From an uncultured Monoglobus sp. (GTDB taxonomy: Bacteria; Bacillota; Clostridia; Monoglobales; Monoglobaceae): DNA of 39,063 bases. The DNA lies in NCBI GenBank assembly GCA_947624775.1, contig CANQLT010000015.1, positions 1-39,063 of the forward strand, given 5' to 3'. The position numbers and the translations under genes were made by a program. Below, one piece after another: positions 25,489 to 33,876 of the stretch. The notes below the pieces were generated by a model that was not told the origin of the DNA, did no database searches, and was given only the letters and a program-made list of their open reading frames with translations. Every line of letters begins with the position of its first letter. Positions within the stretch are counted from its first letter, which is position 1.

Positions 25489-26625
25489 ATGAAGAATGAT
25501 ATGCTTGGCGTAATATTTTCCGAGAACCCGGAGGCGAGCATGGGCGAGCTCACCAGTCTGCGCTCCCTTGCCGCTGTACCTCTCGGCGGAAGATACAGAA
25601 TAATAGATTTTATGCTGTCCAACATGGTTAATTCCGGCATACTCAAGGTCGGAATCACGACACCCGTTAACTACCAGTCTTTGACAGACCATCTGGGAAC
25701 CGGCAAGGACTGGGATATGGACAGAAAGGACGACGGCCTTTACATACTGCCGCCCAAGGACACCGGCGAGTCGGATGTTGAGGCTATCGGCGGCATCGAG
25801 CGTCTGACCGGTATCTCGTCGTTCCTGAACAAGAGCCAGCAGGAATACGTGCTGGTAACCGACTGCAATACTATCTGCAATATCGACTTTGACAAGGTTC
25901 TGGAGTCGCATCTCGAAAACGAGGCGGACTTCACGCTGGTATGCACTCCGGTCAAAGACCTGAGCTCCAAAGACGTGAGAAAGCACATCCTGCTCAACGT
26001 GGACGACGATAACAACGTGACCGACATGCACATTTATCCCGGCCGTCAGGTGACCGACCTTTCATACATGCACATGTTCATCACGCGCAGAGAGACCCTT
26101 ATGGAACTGGTTGAATACGCTTCCACCCACGGCAAGCACCAGATTTCCAAGGACATCCTGCTCCCCGCGGTGACAAACGATCAAGTCAAGGTCTGCGCCT
26201 ACAACTTCACGGGCTACCGCAAGAAGATCGACAGCATTCAGTCGTTCTACAAGGCCAACATCGACATGCTGAACAAGGAAGTGAGAGACGAGCTGTTCGG
26301 CCTCTCGGTCGACAAGCCGATCTTCACAAAGATAAAGGACTCGGTCCCCACCAAGTACGCCAAAACCGCCGAGGTTGAAAACGCGTTTATAGCGGACGGC
26401 TGCAAGATCGAAGGCACCGTTAAGAACAGTATTCTGTTCCGCGGCGTTCATGTGGGCAAGGGCGCGACCGTTGAGAACTGCATACTCATGCAGGACTCCG
26501 AGGTCATGGAAAACTGCCTGGTTGAGAACGTTGTGTTCGACAAGGGCGTTATCCTGCGCAGCGGCAAAAAGCTTGTCGGTCAGGACACCTATCCGATGGT
26601 TATCGGCAAGGAGATCGTCGTATAA
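25489..26625 (+). CDS. glgD: GlgD, regulatory subunit of glucose-1-phosphate adenylyltransferase
   Basis: This 378-aa paralogue of GlgC keeps the PLGGRYRIIDFMLSNMVNSG segment and the beta-helix C-terminus but lacks the GGxGxRL catalytic loop, which reads NPEASMGELTSLRS here. GlgD proteins of Firmicutes form hetero-oligomers with GlgC and raise its activity; they have no activity alone. Position between glgC and glgA matches the Bacillus and Clostridium order. Ribosome binding site GAGGTGA precedes the ATG. Confidence 0.95.
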   Translation: MKNDMLGVIFSENPEASMGELTSLRSLAAVPLGGRYRIIDFMLSNMVNSGILKVGITTPVNYQSLTDHLGTGKDWDMDRKDDGLYILPPKDTGESDVEAIGGIERLTGISSFLNKSQQEYVLVTDCNTICNIDFDKVLESHLENEADFTLVCTPVKDLSSKDVRKHILLNVDDDNNVTDMHIYPGRQVTDLSYMHMFITRRETLMELVEYASTHGKHQISKDILLPAVTNDQVKVCAYNFTGYRKKIDSIQSFYKANIDMLNKEVRDELFGLSVDKPIFTKIKDSVPTKYAKTAEVENAFIADGCKIEGTVKNSILFRGVHVGKGATVENCILMQDSEVMENCLVENVVFDKGVILRSGKKLVGQDTYPMVIGKEIVV

Positions 26626-26639
26626 GACTTTTGCGTATA

Positions 26640-26664
26640 TCCGCCCGCGCACTGAGCGGGCGGA
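26640..26664 (+). promoter_or_regulatory. GC-rich hairpin between glgD and glgA
   Basis: TCCGCCCGC (26640-26648) pairs perfectly with GCGGGCGGA (26656-26664) over a 7-nt loop. No U-run follows, so it is more likely an mRNA-stability or partial-attenuation element than a full terminator. Confidence 0.5.
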
Positions 26665-26720
26665 CAGAAAATAAACAAACACAAAACACTTGAAAGAACA
26701 CTCGAAAGGAAGTGTAATAA

Positions 26721-28154
26721 TTGAGTAAGATATTTATGGCGTCATCTGAGGTTGCTCCTTTCGCCAAAACAGGCGGTCTGGGCGATGTTGTGGGCTCGCT
26801 GCCCACGGCTCTGGCGGCTCTGGGCGACGATGTGAGAGTCGCGATGCCCAAATACGGCTGCATCCCCCAGGAATATCTGGAGCAGATGGAGTTTAAATTC
26901 TTCATCTACATTCCCCTCGGCTGGAGAAGAAAATACTGCGGCGTTTTTGAGCTCCAAAAAGAGGGCGTAACATATTATTTTATAGACAACGAGTATTATT
27001 TCGGAGACCCCTATCTCTATAAGTGGAACGATCTGGAGCGTTTCGCGTTCTTTGACAAGGCGGCCCTTGAGATACTCAAGCACCTTGAGTGGAAGCCGGA
27101 CGTTATCCACTGCCACGACTGGCAGACAGGCATGGTTCCCGTGCTGCTCAACGCCTACTATGTGCGTGACGAGTTCTATTCGGGAATAAAGACCGTGTTC
27201 ACTATCCACAATCTCAGATATCAGGGAATCTATTCGATCGACATAGTGGCCGATTTCTTCTCCCTCGGAAGGGATTTCTTCACCTCCGACAAACTGGAGT
27301 TCCACGGCTGCGCCAACCTGCTCAAGGGCGGAATCGTGTATTCCGACTATGTGACGACGGTAAGCCCCACATACGCGTCCGAGATCCAGACGCCCACAGG
27401 CGGCGAAAAGCTCGACGGTCTGCTGTCGGCCCGCAATCAGTCGCTGTTCGGAATATTAAACGGTATCGACTACGAGGTATACAATCCCAAGACCGACCCG
27501 ATGATCTTTGAGAACTTCGATGTTCGCTCGGTTCTCAAGCGAAAGAAAGAGAACAAGATGAAGCTGCAGGAGCAGCTGGGTCTCACGGTTGACGGCGAGA
27601 AGGTCATGATAGGCATAATCTCGCGCCTGGTCGATCAGAAGGGATTCGACATCATATCCGAGGCCATGGGCGAGCTGATGAACATGGACATTCAGCTGGT
27701 AGTTGTCGGCACCGGCGAGGCGAAATATGAGAACTTATTCCGCCACAATGCCTGGTGCAATTCCCAAAAAATGTCGGCAAACATCATGTTCAGCAACGAG
27801 CTGGCGCACAAGGTATACGCGGCCTGCGACCTGTTCCTGATGCCGTCAATGTTTGAGCCCTGCGGCCTGAGCCAGATGATCTCTCTTGCATACGGCACGA
27901 TCCCGATTGTGCGCGAGACGGGCGGCCTCAAAGACTCGATCCAGCCCTACAATGAGTACACCGGCGAGGGCAACGGATTCAGTTTCTATCCCTACACCGC
28001 TCATGACATGATGCACACCATCCACTACGCCATAGAGATTTTCAGCAAGAAAGACATATGGAACAAGCTGGTTAAAAACGCGATGAAGCAGGACTTCTCG
28101 TGGAAGGAATCCGCGAAAAAGTATCAGGATATGTACGATCAGCTTCTCGGCTAA
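26721..28154 (+). CDS. glgA: Glycogen synthase (ADP-glucose type)
   Basis: GlgA (GT5) adds glucose from ADP-glucose to the growing alpha-1,4 chain. The 477-aa protein has the KTGGLGDVVGSLP motif (Lys16), the CHDWQTG segment, TIHNLRYQG, and the C-terminal GT-B half with SRLVDQKGFD and the EPCGLSQM nucleotide-sugar motif. It starts at TTG 26721 behind AAGGAAG. It is the last gene of the operon and is followed by a strong terminator. No glycogen phosphorylase or debranching gene is present nearby. Confidence 0.96.
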   Translation: MSKIFMASSEVAPFAKTGGLGDVVGSLPTALAALGDDVRVAMPKYGCIPQEYLEQMEFKFFIYIPLGWRRKYCGVFELQKEGVTYYFIDNEYYFGDPYLYKWNDLERFAFFDKAALEILKHLEWKPDVIHCHDWQTGMVPVLLNAYYVRDEFYSGIKTVFTIHNLRYQGIYSIDIVADFFSLGRDFFTSDKLEFHGCANLLKGGIVYSDYVTTVSPTYASEIQTPTGGEKLDGLLSARNQSLFGILNGIDYEVYNPKTDPMIFENFDVRSVLKRKKENKMKLQEQLGLTVDGEKVMIGIISRLVDQKGFDIISEAMGELMNMDIQLVVVGTGEAKYENLFRHNAWCNSQKMSANIMFSNELAHKVYAACDLFLMPSMFEPCGLSQMISLAYGTIPIVRETGGLKDSIQPYNEYTGEGNGFSFYPYTAHDMMHTIHYAIEIFSKKDIWNKLVKNAMKQDFSWKESAKKYQDMYDQLLG

Positions 28155-28167
28155 ACTCAAAAAAATT

Positions 28168-28198
28168 CCCCGAACCGTTAATCGGTTCGGGGTTTTTT
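28168..28198 (+). terminator. Terminator of the glg operon
   Basis: CCCCGAACCG (28168-28177) pairs perfectly with CGGTTCGGGG (28183-28192), loop TTAAT, followed by six T. Confidence 0.93.
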
Positions 28199-28207
28199 AT
28201 TATTTTC

Positions 28208-28906
28208 TTACCCGTACGCCAAAGGCTCTTCCGAGGTCTCCTCAATCTCTCCGTCGCTGTAGACGTTGATCGTGACTCTGCGGTTCTCGCTCTGTATCGC
28301 AACCTGCATGGTGTAATACTGTCTGCCATTTGAGTCGGTCTGAGGCGTCAGGCCTGACGGGTCGCCGTCAATGCTCACGCCGTATTTCTGCTCGGCGGCG
28401 CTTATTGCCTCCTCGGCGGTAAACTCCTTTTTCGATTCATTTTGAGCGCCCGCTCTGTTACTCAGGCTGTCCGAGATCAGATAGTAGGTGTCAAGCTGCT
28501 CATCGGTCAGATAGTCGGGGTTAACAGAACGGAGCATTTCTTCTGCGTCGTCATACATGCCCGCCTCAAAAAACGAGCGCGCGTCACTGAGCGCCGATTG
28601 GCTCACCGCCTCGGCTGAGGATGTGTTCGAGCCCGATCCGCCCACGTTTCCGCTTCCCGAATCCGAGCCACTTTTCGATGCGGAATCTCCCGCTTTCGCG
28701 GGTGCCGCGGCTGTTGCTTTGGGAGCCGCCGTCGCGGGCTTTTTGTCCTTCTCGTCGGCGTCGAATTTTGAGACCGTGGTGTCTCCCTCGTCCGATGTTT
28801 CGGCCGGGGCCGTTTCCTTGTCTTTGCCACAGCCGCTCAGCGCCGAACAGCTAAGCATCAGCGCCGTCAAGACGGCCGCGAATTTAAATAATAATTCTCT
28901 TTTCAT
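28208..28906 (-). CDS. Predicted lipoprotein of unknown function
   Basis: This 232-aa protein begins with a lipoprotein signal (MKRELLFKFAAVLTALMLS, then lipobox LSGC), so it would be anchored outside the membrane. A low-complexity linker rich in Ala/Pro/Lys/Ser/Gly (about 25-95) follows, then a helical segment (ALSDARSFFEAGMYDDAEEM) and a C-terminal domain (about 160-225) of unknown family. The ATG at 28906 is chosen with AAAGGTGG just upstream, a site overlapping the gyrA stop region. Close spacing to gyrA implies read-through transcription from it. No specific function can be assigned. Confidence 0.75.
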   Translation of the reverse strand: MKRELLFKFAAVLTALMLSCSALSGCGKDKETAPAETSDEGDTTVSKFDADEKDKKPATAAPKATAAAPAKAGDSASKSGSDSGSGNVGGSGSNTSSAEAVSQSALSDARSFFEAGMYDDAEEMLRSVNPDYLTDEQLDTYYLISDSLSNRAGAQNESKKEFTAEEAISAAEQKYGVSIDGDPSGLTPQTDSNGRQYYTMQVAIQSENRRVTINVYSDGEIEETSEEPLAYG

Positions 28907-28918
28907 ATGCGCCACCTT

Positions 28919-31420
28919 TTATTCCTCGTTTTCACTTTCATTATCTTCTGATTTTTCTTCTTCCTGTTCCTTTTCGATCCTCGCCACCGAGGTTATCTTA
29001 ACGCCCTCGCCCAGACGCATCAGCTTAACGCCCCGCGTAACTCTGCCGTAGGTGCTGATGTCCTCGGAGTCGATCCTGATTATGATTCCGTCCGATGTCA
29101 CAAGGGCTATGTCGTCCTCGGGCGTCACGACCTTGATACCGGCTATACGGCCCGTGTCGGGCGTGATTTTGTATGTGGAGCAGCCCTTTCCGCCTCTCGC
29201 CTGGACCTTATACTCCGGAAGCTCGGTCTTTTTGCCGTAGCCGTTTTCGGAGACAACAAGCATTTTAGCGCCCTCGCGGTACACGCTCATGCCCACAACG
29301 TAGTCGCCGTCGTCAAGCTTGATCGCGCGCACACCCTGAGAAACTCTGCCCTGCTCGCGCACGTCGCGCTCATTAAAGCGGATCATCTTGCCGCAATGGG
29401 TGCCCACAAACAGGTCGGTGTTGCCGTCGGTCAGCTTTACTCTCAGCAGCTCGTCGCCCTCTATGAGCTTGATAGCCAGCTTGCCGCCCTTGGGCGCGTT
29501 CTGGTACTCCATTATGTCGGTCTTTTTAATCGTTCCGTTTTTGGTGCACATTGTCAGATACAGACCGCTCTTGTACTCGCGTATAGGTATCATAGCCGAG
29601 ATCGTCTCGCCTGGCTGCAGCTCAAGCAGGTTGACGATCGGCGTGCCCTTCGCCTGTCTGCCCGCCTCGGGTATGCGGTAGGCCTTGATCCTGAACATCC
29701 TTCCCGTGTTGGTGAAGAACAGTATATACGAGTGTGTGGAGGATATGAACATGGTGGACACAAAGTCCTCCTCCTTGGTCTGCATGCCGATTATGCCCTT
29801 GCCGCCTCTGTGCTGGCTCTTGTAGGTGTCGGCGGGCAAACGCTTGATATAACCCTGATGTGTCATGGTTATAACGTTGTCCTCCTCCTCGATCAGGTCC
29901 TCAATGTCGATATCGTCGGCAACAGGCTCGATCGAGGTTCGGCGCTCGTCGCCGAATTTTTCTTTTATCGCGGTGATCTCCTCTTTTATGATGTCAAGCA
30001 CCATCTGCTCGCTGCCCAGCACCTCGGTCAGATGCTCGATCAGAGCGAGCACATCGCGCAGCTCGTTCTCTATCTTTTCGCGCTCCATTCCCGCCAGTCT
30101 GGCAAGGCGCATATCGAGGATCGCCTGCGCCTGCACGTCGGTAAACTCAAAGCGGTCGATTAGGCGCTGCTTCGCGTCGTTATAGCTGTTCCTGATTATG
30201 CTGATAACCTCGTCGATATTGTCGAGCGCCTTTTTCAGGCCTTCCAGTATGTGGGCTCTCGCCTCCGCCTTCTTTTTGTCAAACTTGGTGCGGCGGACGA
30301 TTACCTCCTTCTGGAAGTCCAGATACTGCGTCAGTACCTCTTTAAGCGACAGCACCTTTGGCGATGTCCTGTCTACCAGCGCCAGCATAATAACGCTGAA
30401 CGAGTCCTCAAGCTGCGTGTATTTAAACAGCTGATTCAGAACGATCTGGGCGTTCACATCGCGCTTGAGCTCTATCACTATTCTGAGGCCGTCTCTGTCC
30501 GACTCGTCGCGCAGGTCGGAGATTCCCTCGACGCGCTTTTCGTGGACCAGATCGGCGATTTTTTCTATCAGACGCGCTTTGTTTACCATATAAGGTATCT
30601 CGGTCACGACGATACGCTCTCTGCCTTCCTTCCACTGCTGTATCTCGGTTTTGGCGCGGATCTTCAGCTTGCCGCGGCCCGTGGCATACGCCGCGCGTAT
30701 CCCCGCGCTGCCCATGATCTGAGCGCCCGTGGGGAAGTCGGGGCCGGGAATATACTCCATCAGCTCGTCAAGCGTGATGTCGGGGTTGTCGATCAGAGCC
30801 ACAACGCCGTCGATGACCTCGCCCAAGTTGTGGGGCGGGATCTTGGTCGCCATTCCGACCGCAATGCCGTCCGAGCCGTTCACCAGAAGGTGCGGAAAGC
30901 GCGAGGGCAGCACGATTGGCTCATCGCGGCTCTCGTCAAAGTTGGGCATAAAGTCGACCGTGTCCTTATCGATATCGGTCAGCATATGGAGCGACAGTTT
31001 CGCCATTCTGGACTCGGTGTATCTGTAAGCCGCGGCAGGGTCGCCGTCCACCGAGCCGAAATTTCCGTGTCCGTCGATCGTGGGATAGCGCATCGAAAAG
31101 TCCTGCGCCATTCTCACCATAGCGTCGTATACCGACGCGTCGCCGTGGGGATGGTATCTTCCCAGCACGTTGCCAACGGTGGTCGCGCACTTTTTGTAGG
31201 GCTTATCCGGAGTTATTCCGTCCTCGTACATGGCGTACAGGATTCTCCTGTGCACCGGCTTGAGGCCATCGCGCACATCGGGCAGCGCTCTGCCCACGAT
31301 AACCGACATCGAATAGTCGATGTATGACTTGCGCATCTCGTTATCCAGATCAACCGGAATAATATTGAGCTTTGACGGGTCAAACATCGGCTCGTTTTCT
31401 CTGCCTTTTGTGTTTGCCAT
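28919..31420 (-). CDS. gyrA: DNA gyrase subunit A
   Basis: This 833-aa protein is the breakage-reunion subunit of gyrase. The catalytic tyrosine is Tyr134 in AAYRYTE. The C-terminal beta-pinwheel carries the GyrA box, here QHRGGKG, which distinguishes gyrase from ParC. In the quinolone-determining region [10 protein letters not shown], the position of E. coli Ser83 is Ala95 and that of Asp87 is Asp99. The tail is acidic ([14 protein letters not shown]). gyrB is not adjacent. The ATG at 31420 follows AAGGAGAG. Confidence 0.97.
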   Translation of the reverse strand: MANTKGRENEPMFDPSKLNIIPVDLDNEMRKSYIDYSMSVIVGRALPDVRDGLKPVHRRILYAMYEDGITPDKPYKKCATTVGNVLGRYHPHGDASVYDAMVRMAQDFSMRYPTIDGHGNFGSVDGDPAAAYRYTESRMAKLSLHMLTDIDKDTVDFMPNFDESRDEPIVLPSRFPHLLVNGSDGIAVGMATKIPPHNLGEVIDGVVALIDNPDITLDELMEYIPGPDFPTGAQIMGSAGIRAAYATGRGKLKIRAKTEIQQWKEGRERIVVTEIPYMVNKARLIEKIADLVHEKRVEGISDLRDESDRDGLRIVIELKRDVNAQIVLNQLFKYTQLEDSFSVIMLALVDRTSPKVLSLKEVLTQYLDFQKEVIVRRTKFDKKKAEARAHILEGLKKALDNIDEVISIIRNSYNDAKQRLIDRFEFTDVQAQAILDMRLARLAGMEREKIENELRDVLALIEHLTEVLGSEQMVLDIIKEEITAIKEKFGDERRTSIEPVADDIDIEDLIEEEDNVITMTHQGYIKRLPADTYKSQHRGGKGIIGMQTKEEDFVSTMFISSTHSYILFFTNTGRMFRIKAYRIPEAGRQAKGTPIVNLLELQPGETISAMIPIREYKSGLYLTMCTKNGTIKKTDIMEYQNAPKGGKLAIKLIEGDELLRVKLTDGNTDLFVGTHCGKMIRFNERDVREQGRVSQGVRAIKLDDGDYVVGMSVYREGAKMLVVSENGYGKKTELPEYKVQARGGKGCSTYKITPDTGRIAGIKVVTPEDDIALVTSDGIIIRIDSEDISTYGRVTRGVKLMRLGEGVKITSVARIEKEQEEEKSEDNESENEE

Positions 31421-31572
31421 AAAAATTATCTCTCCTTGTCTATGTATCTCAGAGCCAAAAAATAGGCTCTTAAATTAAAAAGCGGTTTTATCCGTCCGTT
31501 AATATATTAGGCAAAAATTTCAAAAACCCTTTTAAAAAGCAAAAAATTTATCCAAATTTATTTGATAATCAA

Positions 31573-31605
31573 AAAAACACCGCGAATCATGCGGCGTTTT
31601 TGAAA
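31573..31605 (-). terminator. Terminator after the YigZ-family gene
   Basis: The stem 31575-31583 with 31591-31599 has one mismatch; on the minus strand it is followed by seven T. It lies 12 bp past the stop codon at 31617. Confidence 0.75.
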
Positions 31606-31616
31606 TATCATATAAA

Positions 31617-32246
31617 TTATTCACTTATCCTCATAAAAGCTGAATTACCATCGATAAAGCTCACCCCGGCGTTTGTCAGATCGACAAACGCGGCCTTGGT
31701 TTTTTCAAATTCGGATATCGGAATATGCACGGGTATCTCAACCGAATCAGTGTAAATCGGCTCACCGCAGACCAGGCCGCGGGCTTTGAGCTCGCTTTGG
31801 ACTTTTCCGAGCATTGTGTATTCGCAGCGCATGCGTGTCTCGCGGCACAGCGCCATGGTGATCGGCTTCGCCGCCTCGACGCCAAGCTTGGCGCTCTTTG
31901 AGTAGGCGTGGACCAGTCCGCCCGTCCCCAGCAGTATGCCGCCGAAGTATCGGGTGACTACAACGACTAAGTTTGTGAGCCCCTCTTTTTTGAGGATATC
32001 CAAAACGGGCATTCCGGCGGTCCCCGAAGGCTCTCCGTCGTCGCTGTAGCGCATGATGTTGTTGTTTTCTATAATATAGGCGTAGACGTTGTGGGTCGCG
32101 TCCCAGTATTTTTTGCGCAGCTCCTCTATCAGAGCCGTCGCCTCGGCCTCGGACGAGACGGGCCTAGCCGTCGCTATGAACCGCGAGCGTTTCTCGACAA
32201 ACTCCGCCCGAGCCTCCCTCGCGATCGTCCTGTATGATTCCTTCAT
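31617..32246 (-). CDS. yigZ: YigZ/IMPACT family protein
   Basis: This 209-aa protein has an N-terminal IMPACT/UPF0029 domain with the conserved block YSDDGEPSGTAGMPVL (about 65-80) and VVVTRYFGGILLGTGGLV (about 92-109), then a DUF1949-like C-terminal domain. Relatives are linked to translation control or nucleic-acid binding; the exact function is unsettled. The ATG at 32246 follows AAGGAG, and a longer reading to 32279 lacks a site. It stands alone, divergent from the VTC gene. Confidence 0.9.
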   Translation of the reverse strand: MKESYRTIAREARAEFVEKRSRFIATARPVSSEAEATALIEELRKKYWDATHNVYAYIIENNNIMRYSDDGEPSGTAGMPVLDILKKEGLTNLVVVVTRYFGGILLGTGGLVHAYSKSAKLGVEAAKPITMALCRETRMRCEYTMLGKVQSELKARGLVCGEPIYTDSVEIPVHIPISEFEKTKAAFVDLTNAGVSFIDGNSAFMRISE

Positions 32247-32313
32247 AATTATTTCTCCTTTTTTATAATAATACCACAAAAACCCGGCTCTGTCAAAAAT
32301 ATTAACTAATTGT

Positions 32314-32347
32314 AAACATTAAAATTTCCCTCAGATTTTTAATGTTT
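32314..32347. terminator. AT-rich perfect hairpin upstream of the VTC gene
   Basis: AAACATTAAAA (32314-32324) pairs with TTTTAATGTTT (32337-32347), followed by more T on the plus strand. It might end upstream transcription or act as a leader structure. The promoter of the VTC operon probably lies just after it (TAGAAT near 32366), but no clear -35 box was found. Confidence 0.4.
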
Positions 32348-32394
32348 TTTTAAGGAAACCCGTTTAGAATGGTAACATCAGGAGGGACAAAAAC

Positions 32395-33135
32395 ATGGCA
32401 ATAGAAATTTTCAACCGATACGAGCACAAATATCTGATCGACAAGCAGACCTACGAAAAGGTTATCCCGATAATCGAGAGCCACATGGAGCTTGACGTCT
32501 ACAACGAGGGACACAAACCGTACACCATCGCCAATATATACTACGACACGTGCGACGATTATCTGATACGCCGCTCTCTCGACAGCCCCGTCTACAAAGA
32601 AAAGCTGCGTCTGCGCTCCTACGGCGTGCCAGGAATGACCTCGAAGGTCTTTCTGGAAATAAAAAAGAAATACAAGGGCCTTGTGAACAAGCGGCGCACA
32701 ATGATAGAACTTGACGAGGCATACGACTTCGTTAAGACCGGCGAGGAGCCCGAGGCGCGCGAATACATGAACAAGCAGGTCATGGACGAGATAAACTACT
32801 TTTTGCATTTGTACGACCTGAAACCGAAGGTGTATCTGGCGTACGACCGCATCGCCTATTTTGAAAAAGACAATCCCGACCTGCGCATATCGTTTGATAA
32901 AAACATCCGCTCGAGGCGGTATGACGTGCACCTTGAGGACGGGGACTACGGCAAAAAGCTGCTTGACGACGATATGTACCTTATGGAGATAAAGACGGCG
33001 AGGGCAAAACCCCTGTGGCTCACCCACATGCTGACCGAGCTTGACATCAAGCGGGTCAAGTTCTCAAAATACGGCACCGAATTCAAAAAAATGCTTAAAA
33101 AACGCGCGAAGCGCGCATCGGCAGCGGCGCTTTAA
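32395..33135 (+). CDS. VTC-domain protein, putative polyphosphate polymerase
   Basis: This 246-aa protein is a stand-alone VTC domain (CYTH-like tunnel fold). Basic and acidic tunnel residues are seen in RYEHKYLI, IYYDT, KLRLRSYG, FLEIKKKY, RISFDKNIR and MEIKTA. The eukaryotic relative Vtc4 makes polyphosphate from ATP; bacterial members are thought similar. It is followed at 28 bp by a DUF4956 membrane protein and then a secreted carbohydrate-binding protein, a conserved set often also containing CotH, absent here. Strong ribosome binding site AGGAGG. Confidence 0.9.
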   Translation: MAIEIFNRYEHKYLIDKQTYEKVIPIIESHMELDVYNEGHKPYTIANIYYDTCDDYLIRRSLDSPVYKEKLRLRSYGVPGMTSKVFLEIKKKYKGLVNKRRTMIELDEAYDFVKTGEEPEAREYMNKQVMDEINYFLHLYDLKPKVYLAYDRIAYFEKDNPDLRISFDKNIRSRRYDVHLEDGDYGKKLLDDDMYLMEIKTARAKPLWLTHMLTELDIKRVKFSKYGTEFKKMLKKRAKRASAAAL

Positions 33136-33163
33136 CTATAACATAAAAGAGAGGAATTTTTAA

Positions 33164-33853
33164 ATGGACAATATATTTAACAACATACTAGCGAACGTTT
33201 CGGATAATTTGTCGGTTATGTCGGCAATAATCACAATGGCGGTGGCCGTCGCCTTCGGCGCGGTTATCGCGTTCACCTACTACAAGACCCAGCACGACGA
33301 TTACTATCAGCGCAGCCTGGCGATAACGCTTCTGATGCTGCCCGTTATTCTTTCGGTTATCATTCTGTTTATTGGCAGCAACATAGCACGCGCGTTCAGC
33401 CTGGCCGGAACCCTGTCGATAATCAGGTTCAGAAGCGCGCCCGGCGACCCCAAGGACATCGGATTCATATTCTTCGACATTGCCGCGGGTCTGGCGTGCG
33501 GCGTGGGGCTTTACGCTTACGGAGCGATATTCGTCATCGTCCTGTGCCTGGTTATAATCGCCTCGGAAAAGTGGGGACTGTTTGAGAAAAAGACCGTGCG
33601 CAAGCACCTCAAGATAACGATCCCCGAGGACCTCAACTACGAGCGCGCCTTTGACGAGATACTCGAAAAGCACACCAAAAACTACACCCTCGACAAGATT
33701 CACACCACCGACCTGGGCTCGCTGTTCGAGCTGTGCTACACCGTGACAATGGACAGCGGTCAAGACGAGCGGGAATTTTTGGACGAGCTGCGCTGCCGCA
33801 ACGGAAATTTGAGCATAATCTTATCGTCCGCGGCAAGCGCCCACCAATACTGA
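33164..33853 (+). CDS. DUF4956 membrane protein
   Basis: This 229-aa protein has about four membrane helices (residues about 18-40, 50-72, 95-115, 118-138) and a cytoplasmic C-terminal domain of about 90 residues. The loop FSLAGTLSIIRFRSAPGDPKDIGF is the family's most conserved segment, here abbreviated to LSIIRFRSAPGDPKD. It sits in the VTC operon; a partner role with the polymerase at the membrane is inferred. Biochemistry of the family is unknown. Confidence 0.88.
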   Translation: MDNIFNNILANVSDNLSVMSAIITMAVAVAFGAVIAFTYYKTQHDDYYQRSLAITLLMLPVILSVIILFIGSNIARAFSLAGTLSIIRFRSAPGDPKDIGFIFFDIAAGLACGVGLYAYGAIFVIVLCLVIIASEKWGLFEKKTVRKHLKITIPEDLNYERAFDEILEKHTKNYTLDKIHTTDLGSLFELCYTVTMDSGQDEREFLDELRCRNGNLSIILSSAASAHQY

Positions 33854-33876
33854 TTGACTTAAAAAGGAGAATTTCT

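Noticed and set aside
30251-31327. 358-aa plus-strand frame
   Set aside because: It lies entirely antisense to gyrA, which is unambiguous; the composition is that of a GC-rich shadow frame.
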